64,000 nucleotides of DNA from IMG/VR virus record IMGVR_UViG_3300044846_004348, positions 28,643-92,642 of that record; one strand, given 5' to 3'. Both the position numbers and the translations under genes were made by a program. The DNA comes from a virus. The notes under the pieces were generated by a model. It searched no databases. It worked only from the letters and a program-made list of their open reading frames with translations, and was not told where the DNA came from. Shown piece after piece: positions 58,663-64,000 of the stretch. Positions within the stretch are counted from its first letter, which is position 1. Each line of letters starts with the position of its first letter.

Positions 58663-59191
58663 AAAGCCTCATCCTTTCCATAAGTAGGTAGAGAGTACCA
58701 CCTAAAGGGGCTATTTTCAGCTATTTTGTATTATATAGCATGTCGTTTTTAAATGCAAAAAGGGGCCTACTTTCCTGCATTTTTGTCTATAATAAAGGGG
58801 GTTTTCTATTATAGATGAAAAAGGGTCAAAAACAACAAAAAACTCTAAGTTTGTGAATAGTATACTTTTTTGCCTTTTAGGTGGTATACTATCCAAAAAG
58901 TAACTAGTTATATCTAAAATAGTAAAATAGTATAACTATTAAACTATCCATCTAACATCAATAAAACTAAAGTTACTCGTATTCATAGAGACTTTATCTC
59001 CACGCCTATAGTAAAGTATAGTTAGAATTGATGTTAGATGGTTGGTTTATTTTAGTTAATTTAGGTGTTATAGTTGCATATTTTTTTATAGTGTGTATAG
59101 TGTTAGTGTATTGATGGATATAGGGGTAGTTGCGTATGGTTTTAGGTGCGTGCTATCGTCTTAGCCAAAGACAAAGAGATGAGGTAAGAAA
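58663..59191. other. Non-coding, palindrome-rich region between divergent operons
   Basis: About 530 bases without a supported gene, AT-rich, between divergent operons. It holds six inverted repeats: TACCACCTAAA with TTTAGGTGGTA (58696-58706 and 58876-58886), AAATGCA with TGCATTT (58751-58757, 58776-58782), TCTATAATA with TATTATAGA (58786-58794, 58807-58815), ATAGTATAC with GTATACTAT (58857-58865, 58884-58892), AATAGT with ACTATT (58926-58931, 58935-58940) and a 15-bp pair CCATCTAACATCAAT with ATTGATGTTAGATGG (58948-58962, 59027-59041). A minus-strand TATAAT (58730-58735) could drive the leftward operon. Candidates are a replication origin, an operator set or both. Confidence 0.65.
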
Positions 59192-59368
59192 ATGCAATAC
59201 AAAGAAAATTGGTTTCCAATTGGATTACTTTTAGTTGTTATATCAATGTCAATGGAATCTTGGGGTAAATATGTTGTAGGAACTTTTGCAGCATTATTTA
59301 TTTTAGCTTCTTTTGGATCATCAACTAACAAAGAAAAAAATGACTACAAGAGATACTACAAACCTTGA
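59192..59368 (+). CDS. Small membrane protein
   Basis: A 58-residue protein with two hydrophobic stretches (about 8-22, PIGLLLVVIS and 28-45, VVGTFAALFILASF) and a charged tail. ATG preceded by GAGG. It overlaps the next gene by 4 bases (TTGA), the first of a series of tight overlaps in this operon. No family recognised. Confidence 0.6.
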   Translation: MQYKENWFPIGLLLVVISMSMESWGKYVVGTFAALFILASFGSSTNKEKNDYKRYYKP

Positions 59369-59595
59369 GCAAAGTAGATGAAGCCATAGATGCCAGAGGA
59401 ATACCAACGGCTGTATGTCCTCTTTGTGGAAGTGATTGGTTCTATGTTCCAGTTAAGTTTAACCTAGAAACACACAAAATCTCTGCATGGGGAACTGATG
59501 GATACTGCTACTCATGCTCTAGCAAAGTTACTGTTGTAACTCCTGTAGATGGTGAGGTACTACTTGATGAAGATGAAGACGATAACAATGAGTAA
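59365..59595 (+). CDS. Zinc-ribbon-like protein
   Basis: A 76-residue protein from a TTG start. It has CPLCG near 18-22 and CYSCS near 48-52, a CxxC-(~26)-CxxC zinc ribbon, and an acidic tail. It overlaps both neighbours by a few bases. No family recognised. Confidence 0.65.
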   Translation: MSKVDEAIDARGIPTAVCPLCGSDWFYVPVKFNLETHKISAWGTDGYCYSCSSKVTVVTPVDGEVLLDEDEDDNNE

Positions 59596-59806
59596 AAAGA
59601 AACTAGAAGTTATCAAAGGTGGTAATCAAGAACTGGATATAGAAATACCAGAACTAGACAAAAGAGTAGAGATTGCTTCAACGGCTCTACTTAAATACTG
59701 GTTCCCTAAAAGGGTTCCAGAAGATATTGAAAAGTGGGCAGAAATTGCTTACAACGATGCTTCAGCAGTAATTAAAGCCCTAGAAAAGAAAGGCTACCTT
59801 AAATGA
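59588..59806 (+). CDS. Hypothetical helical protein
   Basis: A 72-residue protein from the ATG at 59588. It is highly charged and predicted helical (IEIPELDKRVEIAST, VPEDIEKWAEIAY). It overlaps the previous gene by 8 bases and the next by 4. I chose this start over one 39 bases upstream because that reading begins inside the acidic tail of the previous gene. No family recognised. Confidence 0.6.
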   Translation: MSKKKLEVIKGGNQELDIEIPELDKRVEIASTALLKYWFPKRVPEDIEKWAEIAYNDASAVIKALEKKGYLK

Positions 59807-60012
59807 CCTTAAGAGAATATTTCCTAATAGGTGCTGTTACCTTTGCGTCTAGTTTTCTAGCAATCTTTAGTTTCTCACTTATGTCGTTTTTTCATAAAAG
59901 AAAAATAGCACTGAGAATGATAGATGACCTAAAAAGCGAAATAGAGACAGAAATGAAATTTAGAGACATAGTTAAAAGTAATTTTAAATCGGAAGGAGTA
60001 GACGATGAGTAA
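59803..60012 (+). CDS. Small membrane protein with helical tail
   Basis: A 69-residue protein with one transmembrane segment (about 8-30, LIGAVTFASSFLAIFSFSLM) and a basic then acidic helical tail. It overlaps the next gene by 8 bases. No family recognised. Confidence 0.6.
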   Translation: MTLREYFLIGAVTFASSFLAIFSFSLMSFFHKRKIALRMIDDLKSEIETEMKFRDIVKSNFKSEGVDDE

Positions 60013-60508
60013 TGAAGAAGAGTTACAAAACTCTGCCTTATCTGCTTTAGGTCTTACCTCTGAACAAGTAACCAACGTAGATAGACAGTTAAGAGATAGA
60101 CCAGAAGCAAGAGATCCAAGAGTCTGTATCTGTGGACACTCTTTCTCTAGACATTACATGGCTGGAGGTGTCTCCATATGCAAACCATCAAAAATGAAAT
60201 GCAAATGTACATATCCAATGTATGTCCTAGAAACTAACGACACTAGAGCATTCCTAAGAAAGACTAGTGGGTCTGGAGCGTTCCATGCACTATCTCGAGG
60301 AATTGCTGCAACGGAGAATCATGGAAAGAAAATTAAGTGGCTAATTCCAGTTCCAATTGAGTGCTTCGAATGTGGTTCAACGACAGGGGTCACAATTACT
60401 CCCGTGTCTGAAAACAAAATCCCAATTGAAGTAGAAAGTTCTAGAAACGCGTTTTTGTGTATCTCATGCAGAAATCAGAAAAAGACAGCTCCTTTGGAAG
60501 AGGTCTAA
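60005..60508 (+). CDS. Protein with three CxxC-type zinc motifs
   Basis: A 167-residue protein with CICGHSFSRHYMAGG near 40-54 (with CKP and CKCTYP following), then CFECGS near 121-126 and CISC near 155-158. At least two zinc sites are plausible. The C-x-C-G-H-x-F-x-x-H start resembles small zinc-finger proteins from actinophages. No precise family recognised. The next gene begins with the very next base. Confidence 0.6.
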   Translation: MSNEEELQNSALSALGLTSEQVTNVDRQLRDRPEARDPRVCICGHSFSRHYMAGGVSICKPSKMKCKCTYPMYVLETNDTRAFLRKTSGSGAFHALSRGIAATENHGKKIKWLIPVPIECFECGSTTGVTITPVSENKIPIEVESSRNAFLCISCRNQKKTAPLEEV

Positions 60509-60793
60509 ATGAAGCACACCAAAACCACTACTGCTGGAAGAATATATCTTCTACTAGAGCCAGTCATATCTAAAGAAGATAAAGACTTCGATGAAATAAT
60601 TGACGCCATCAACACTGGTCTGACAGAGTGGAGAGACGCAATAGCAGAAGAGTTACATAAGAAAGCAACAACCTGGGAAACTAAAATGGACGACGGAGAC
60701 ACCACTCTGTACTCATTAGGACTTAGACATGCTGTTGACTTAGTATTGAATTATGACCCAACAATCGAACAGGAAGAAGTAAAGAAATCATGA
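60509..60793 (+). CDS. Hypothetical helical protein
   Basis: A 94-residue acidic, predicted helical protein. No cysteine motif or membrane segment. It begins directly after the stop of the previous gene and overlaps the excisionase-like gene by 4 bases. No family recognised. Confidence 0.6.
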   Translation: MKHTKTTTAGRIYLLLEPVISKEDKDFDEIIDAINTGLTEWRDAIAEELHKKATTWETKMDDGDTTLYSLGLRHAVDLVLNYDPTIEQEEVKKS

Positions 60794-60993
60794 CAACAGG
60801 AATAAACCAAAAATCTGGACTAAAGTTCTACACTGTTAAGGAAGTTGCCAGTCATATGAGAGTTTCAAAAATGACTGTCTACAGATTGCTAAACTCCAAC
60901 GAACTGCCTAGCGTCAGGGTTGGTAACAGTTTTCGAGTGCCAGAAGTAGCAGTAGAAAACTACATAAAGAAAAACACAACGGTGGAGTTCTAA
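60790..60993 (+). CDS. Excisionase-like helix-turn-helix DNA-binding protein
   Basis: A 67-residue protein. YTVKEVASHMRVSKMTVYRL near 15-34 and PSVRVGNSFRVPEVAVENYI near 41-60 match the helix-turn-helix 17/excisionase family, with the basic R-V-G-x-x-F-R-V wing. This family includes recombination directionality factors and regulators. With a serine recombinase at 39623, it could direct recombination, but the two are far apart, so a transcription role is equally likely. Confidence 0.85.
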   Translation: MTTGINQKSGLKFYTVKEVASHMRVSKMTVYRLLNSNELPSVRVGNSFRVPEVAVENYIKKNTTVEF

Positions 60994-61239
60994 ATGGAAG
61001 ATATATTCTTTGAAAGCTCAACCCAACTAGAGGATGAAGTGACCTTTGACTTCTTCATTCAAGATGGGTGGGGAGGTCTTTACATAAAAGATTTACTAGG
61101 TTTGGATTTCAATGTAGCCAACACACTACTTCTAGTAGCAGGGCTATGGGTACTTATAAGATCCTACAAAGTTATTAAAAAGTACGCACTAAAAAAGTCT
61201 TTAACTAAACAATGGGGAAGACTTAGCGACCATTTTTAA
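60994..61239 (+). CDS. Small membrane protein
   Basis: An 81-residue protein starting directly after the previous stop. The N-terminal half is acidic (FESSTQLEDEVTFDFF), followed by a hydrophobic stretch (about 39-57, VANTLLLVAGLWVLI) and a basic tail. Likely membrane-anchored. No family recognised. Last gene before the terminator. Confidence 0.6.
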   Translation: MEDIFFESSTQLEDEVTFDFFIQDGWGGLYIKDLLGLDFNVANTLLLVAGLWVLIRSYKVIKKYALKKSLTKQWGRLSDHF

Positions 61240-61259
61240 CAAGGTCAAAAGCACTTTTT

Positions 61260-61295
61260 AGGGCATCAAATATTATTTTTTGGTGCCCTTTTTTC
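61260..61295 (+). terminator. Rho-independent terminator
   Basis: AGGGCATC (61260-61267) pairs with GGTGCCCT (61282-61289), one G-T pair, followed by a run of T. It closes the small-gene operon that began at 59192. Confidence 0.85.
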
Positions 61296-61470
61296 TATTA
61301 TATAAGTTTTACATTTTCCCCCATAAAACCCCACATTTTTCCACTTGTTGTTTATAAAAGAGGCAAAAATTAGGTGCGTTCTCTCTCCATTTTCCCAAAA
61401 ATTCTTTTCTAGAAAGCGGCTTACTATGGATATAACGGACACAACCGAAAAAACAAGGAGAAATAAAAAC

Positions 61471-61731
61471 ATGTTCGAAGTTGATTTCCTAAAGGCCACT
61501 GCCGAGAGAGCAATCAAAACTTTCGTCCAAACCCTACTTGCATTAGTGGGTACAGACGCAGCAGGTATCTTGTCAGTTGACCTAAACGCTTCACTTCAGG
61601 TAGCAGCCTCTGCTGCTTTCATCTCAGTACTAACCTCATTTGGATCTTCCTCATTTGGTAGTACAGGACCATCTTTGGCTGGTGAAACCACAAAGCAAAT
61701 CGTGGTTAAGGCAGCAGCTAAGAAGAAATAA
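61471..61731 (+). CDS. Holin (r1t-like)
   Basis: An 86-residue protein: FEVDFLKATAERAIKTFVQ at the start, then two hydrophobic stretches (about 17-40 with LLALVGTDAAGILSVDL, and 44-62 with AASAAFISVLTSFGS), a Gly-Ser rich turn and a basic tail. The AERAIKTFxQTL opening matches the r1t-type holin family of actinophages. It would make pores that release the endolysin. AAGGAG precedes the ATG, which I chose over a frame starting at 61345. It lies far from the M23 endolysin at 34572. Confidence 0.85.
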   Translation: MFEVDFLKATAERAIKTFVQTLLALVGTDAAGILSVDLNASLQVAASAAFISVLTSFGSSSFGSTGPSLAGETTKQIVVKAAAKKK

Positions 61732-61740
61732 TTAACTAAA

Positions 61741-61786
61741 GAGCCGAGGCTCCTTTAATATTTTTTAGGGGAGTCTTGGCTTTTTT
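61741..61786 (+). terminator. Rho-independent terminator after the holin gene
   Basis: AGCCGAGGCTCC (61742-61753) pairs with GGAGTCTTGGCT (61770-61781) over 12 bases with two G-T pairs, followed by six T. The loop contains TTTAATATTTTTTAGG, the motif repeated further right at 63.1-63.6 kb. Confidence 0.9.
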
Positions 61787-61807
61787 GATAGGAAAGAAAA
61801 ACCCTCA

Positions 61808-62743
61808 ATGAGCAACGAATTAGAGTTCCTGGGCCCAGACCCAGAAGAAATTGACCCAACGGACTCAATCCCTAGACACGATGACCCAATGGATTTGCGC
61901 CCCGATCTTTCGCGCATCGGCATCGTTGAGATAGAAAAGGGTGTGTGTGAGGATACCTACGAAAACCGTCAACTCCTACGCCGAAACGAATTTAACTGGG
62001 ACGCTGTCTATGACAACTCTGGCCGCCCAACTGGGCTAATCGCGGCTCGCTCTATTGAGTCGTCCCGTGAACGCCGTCTACTTTCACTTGCCGAAAAGAA
62101 ACCTCTTCTTTCCGACCCCAACAACACAAACTCAGATTTCATTACGGGCGTCGACCTTATGGCAGATGACGCCGCCTACAAACTTTGCCCACCTTGGGTT
62201 GTCGGTGCTACTCGCGCCTACATAAAGGAACAAGAGCAAGGCGGCCCGAAGTCTTCAAAGCGGGCACCTCTTGGGCTACCTGCTCGGTGCCGCATTGTGA
62301 AACCAGACGGCATCCGATGCCAGCTTTGGTTTAGTGGTCGTATTAAGGATGACGGTCTCTGCCGTATCCATCTAAAAACAATTCGCCGTCCTGGAGCTGA
62401 CGTTGAACGGGCAAGACTCAAACTTGTTCAGGCTGCCCCATACGCTGTGGACAAACTTGAACAACTTATGGAAACGGCAATCTCAGAACCCGTCGCCCTT
62501 AAAGCGGCAACAGAGATTCTGGATCGCGCTGGAGTTCGAGGAGGCGTGGAGTTAGATGTCGGTATTGATGTCCAAGACTCACGGCCAGCCCATGTGATTG
62601 TTGCCGAAAGACTTCAACGGCTTGCCGAAGGAGCAACCATGATTGCTGGAGTTTTGGGGGATCAACACAGAGTTATTGACGCCGAGATTGTTGTTACTGA
62701 AGATTCTGAATCAACCGATGAAGAGAAAGATAAGAAGGACTGA
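61808..62743 (+). CDS. Terminase small-subunit-like protein
   Basis: A 311-residue protein. CRIVKPDGIRCQLWF then LCRIHL (about 158-189) form a C-x8-C-x(15)-C-x2-H knuckle like that seen in small terminases of some phages. The C-terminal half (ARLKLVQAAPYAVDKLEQLM and LKAATEILDRAGVRG) resembles helices of terminase small subunits. The first ~140 residues are unrecognised. Its base composition is clearly richer in G+C than the rest (36 of 60 bases in 62161-62220, against 17 of 60 in 60541-60600), suggesting different origin. Another small-subunit candidate sits beside the terminase large subunit at 36654. Confidence 0.65.
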   Translation: MSNELEFLGPDPEEIDPTDSIPRHDDPMDLRPDLSRIGIVEIEKGVCEDTYENRQLLRRNEFNWDAVYDNSGRPTGLIAARSIESSRERRLLSLAEKKPLLSDPNNTNSDFITGVDLMADDAAYKLCPPWVVGATRAYIKEQEQGGPKSSKRAPLGLPARCRIVKPDGIRCQLWFSGRIKDDGLCRIHLKTIRRPGADVERARLKLVQAAPYAVDKLEQLMETAISEPVALKAATEILDRAGVRGGVELDVGIDVQDSRPAHVIVAERLQRLAEGATMIAGVLGDQHRVIDAEIVVTEDSESTDEEKDKKD

Positions 62744-62750
62744 ACAGCTT

Positions 62751-62948
62751 ATGAACAACTTAGATGACGGCACGGGAAGTAACAACTCTTCTTTGTACCT
62801 GGTAGATCTGGCAAGAGAGCTTGCTGAAGAACTTCAATCGGATATCAGACTAGCCACCCACCGTGAAGAACATGTTCGAGTAACGGCTAGGGCTAACAAG
62901 GCTTTAGAGTTATACGGTTATGTATTAGGAGAATCTGAAAACAAGTAG
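62751..62948 (+). CDS. Small hypothetical protein
   Basis: A 65-residue protein from the ATG at 62751. Acidic and mostly helical (LVDLARELAEELQSDIRL, VTARANKALELYGYVLG). It starts 7 bases after the previous stop. I preferred this start to one 108 bases upstream, which overlaps the end of the previous gene. No family recognised. Confidence 0.6.
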   Translation: MNNLDDGTGSNNSSLYLVDLARELAEELQSDIRLATHREEHVRVTARANKALELYGYVLGESENK

Positions 62949-63018
62949 TTTATATATTAGACAGTTGTTATCAACAGTCTAATTAATAAACTACCATTTG
63001 TCAAATCGGAGAAACGGC

Positions 63019-63120
63019 ATGGGACTTAAAGACGGAAACTGTACAAAGGAAACGGACTACGACCCTTACCAGTACGAAGATGTCCTAGATTCTATCTTTG
63101 GCCATAAAAATATTTTTTAG
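63019..63120 (+). CDS. Very small hypothetical protein
   Basis: A 33-residue acidic open frame (MGLKDGNCTKETDYDPYQYE...) with a GGAG upstream of the ATG. Its stop lies inside the TATTTTTTAGGGG motif of the repeat array, so the C-terminal codons and the repeat share bases. Small size lowers confidence. Confidence 0.45.
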   Translation: MGLKDGNCTKETDYDPYQYEDVLDSIFGHKNIF

Positions 63121-63131
63121 GGGAAAAACGG

Positions 63132-63147
63132 CCTGCGCCTTCGCAGG
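63132..63147. repeat. Perfect hairpin inside the repeat array
   Basis: CCTGCG (63132-63137), loop CCTT, then CGCAGG (63142-63147). It sits between two array motifs and follows AACGG, so it seems to be one of the variable hairpins the array carries. Confidence 0.6.
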
Positions 63148-63317
63148 AACTAATAACTTCCCTTTCCTAGCTATATAGCCCCTCCCAGGTGCACGGTTCA
63201 TTATAAAGAAAAACCGTACAGACTTAAAACTAAGGGTGTATGGAAAGCGGCCTGCCCATGTACACATTTATAACGGATTCAATAGGGAAGTGTAGTTTGC
63301 ATAAGGTGTAGCTTATG

Positions 63318-63391
63318 TGGGGCGGCTGGGGCTCGAACCCAGGACCGACGGATTATGAGTCCGTAGCTCTAACCAACTGAGCTACCGCCCC
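63318..63391 (-). tRNA. tRNA-Met (CAT)
   Basis: On the minus strand: acceptor GGGGCGG with CCGCCCC, D arm TAGCTCAGTTGGTTAGAGC, anticodon stem ACGGA/TCCGT with loop CTCATAA and anticodon CAT, T arm with GGGTTCGAGCCCC, discriminator A. The CTCATAA loop fits elongator methionine tRNA; tRNA-Ile with a modified CAT anticodon cannot be ruled out. It lies inside the repeat array and is transcribed against the flanking genes. Confidence 0.92.
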
Positions 63392-63893
63392 TAGAAGAAC
63401 CAGTCTATTGGATTTTATGAAAAAGCGGCCTGCGAACAGGGAAGTTATTTTTTAGGGGAACGGATCGTGTTTCACATTATGCAACAACGGGAACCTTTAA
63501 TATTTTTTAGGGGAACGGAGCTAAGCGGCCTGGGAAAGAACGGCGTGCGCGTAAGCGAGCCCTATATTTTTTAGGGGAACGGATCCGAGCTGATCCATCC
63601 ACGGGAACTAATAACTTTTTAAAACTAGAAGACGGATCGAAAAATGCAAGTAAACCAGGGATTGGATCCAATCGCAGGAAGTAATAACTTTTTAATTAGA
63701 GCTATATACCAGCTGACCTGGATGGATCGGATCTAAATAATTAAATAAATACTTGACTTTTACTTGACGGATTGGGTAGGATAACTTTACTCACCAGGGT
63801 TCGTAAAGCTTTTTCTGCAGGTAGAACTCGCAGTTGTTTTTTAAATTGATTAACTTCCCAGGTATCGCGCAGTCCCGCCTACCATCCCCCGAT

Positions 63894-63922
63894 TTGACAT
63901 AAATTTACTAACATGTTATCTT
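63894..63922 (+). promoter_or_regulatory. Sigma-70-type promoter candidate
   Basis: A perfect TTGACA (63894-63899), 17-base spacer and TATCTT (63917-63922). It lies 20 bases before the ATG at 63943 and would drive the operon that continues beyond the window. Confidence 0.65.
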
Positions 63923-63942
63923 TGTTATAGAAAAGAGGAAAT

Positions 63943-64000
63943 ATGAGTTTTAAAGTACTTACAGAAACAGATGCAACAAACGGCACGTCAATGAAGGGTT
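63943..64000 (+). CDS. N-terminal end of a truncated hypothetical protein
   Basis: The first 19 codons of a gene that runs off the window (MSFKVLTETDATNGTSMKG). AGAGG lies just before the ATG, with a promoter candidate further upstream. Too short to identify. Confidence 0.6.
   Translation, partial: MSFKVLTETDATNGTSMKG

Larger units (their letters stand above)
63105..63700 (+). repeat. Degenerate tandem repeat array flanking tRNA-Met
   Basis: Four motifs alternate here. ATTTTTTAGGGGAACGG occurs exactly at 63447-63463, 63502-63518 and 63566-63582, with a variant at 63110. AGCGGCCTG occurs at 63246-63254, 63424-63432 and 63524-63532, with AACGGCCTG at 63128. GGGAACTAATAACTTTTTAA or close forms lie near 63146, at 63603-63622 and at 63677-63695. 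GGATC-rich palindromes include GATTGGATCCAATC (63660-63673). A loop with the first motif also lies in the terminator at 61741-61786. Possible roles are a packaging site, an origin or regulatory RNA. Confidence 0.75.

Noticed and set aside
63085-63267. Minus-strand frame across the repeat array
   Set aside because: It is made of antisense repeat sequence, lacks a ribosome-binding site and shows no family pattern.

Overview
The window looks like part of the genome of a tailed double-stranded DNA phage (class Caudoviricetes) that infects an actinobacterium. The phage evidence is a large terminase subunit, a primase-helicase, an M23 endolysin, a holin, more than 24 kb of tail-fibre-like genes and three tRNA genes. 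The host inference rests on families that are largely restricted to Actinobacteria: two WhiB-like proteins, a DUF3039-like protein, a DUF7455-like protein and a DUF6378-like protein. The DNA is AT-rich, which would suit a low-GC actinobacterium such as the freshwater Nanopelagicales, but that host guess is inference. No portal, capsid, tape-measure or DNA polymerase gene is visible; they probably lie outside the window.

Layout from left to right. 1-2069 (+): small early-type genes including WhiB and a WhiB-zinc-ribbon fusion. 2038-4968 (-): a glycosyltransferase with TPR-like repeats, a small membrane protein and a flavin-dependent halogenase. 5020-29329 (-): an adhesin locus with six collagen-like (Gly-X-Thr) proteins, a carbohydrate-binding-like protein, a beta-propeller, a fibrinogen-like protein and a 2863-residue repeat protein. 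29449-31468 (-): a phosphoesterase and small proteins. 31630-35231 (+): a helix-turn-helix protein, the primase-helicase and the endolysin. 35232-37118 (-): terminase. 37204-39556 (-): an amphipathic-repeat membrane protein and a secreted Thr/Pro-rich protein. 39623-46397: an accessory region of short cassettes separated by five copies of an intergenic repeat. 46440-48664: nuclease, lipoprotein and membrane proteins. 48680-48827: tRNA-Glu and tRNA-Thr. 48836-58662: metabolic and modification genes (pyruvyltransferase-like, SpeD-like, C5 cytosine methyltransferase, propeller enzyme, methyltransferase, class II ribonucleotide reductase). 58663-59191: a palindrome-rich non-coding region. 59192-61731 (+): a tightly overlapping small-gene operon, then the holin. 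61808-64000: a GC-rich terminase-small-subunit-like gene, a degenerate repeat array enclosing tRNA-Met, and the first codons of the next gene.

How the parts fit. Nucleotide supply (ribonucleotide reductase), replication (primase-helicase), DNA protection (Dcm), packaging (terminase) and lysis (holin, M23 endolysin, perhaps an NlpC/P60 enzyme) form the core. Around it is an unusually large surface-recognition and glycan programme. The tail proteins appear to be built combinatorially from a few exchangeable head and tip modules joined by collagen-like stems.

Most interesting candidates: the modular adhesin locus, the phage halogenase, the five-copy G-rich intergenic repeat at 40.4-45.2 kb, the repeat array at 63.1-63.7 kb, and the duplicated C-terminal part of the cytosine methyltransferase. 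All functional calls come from motif recognition by eye; no database search was possible.
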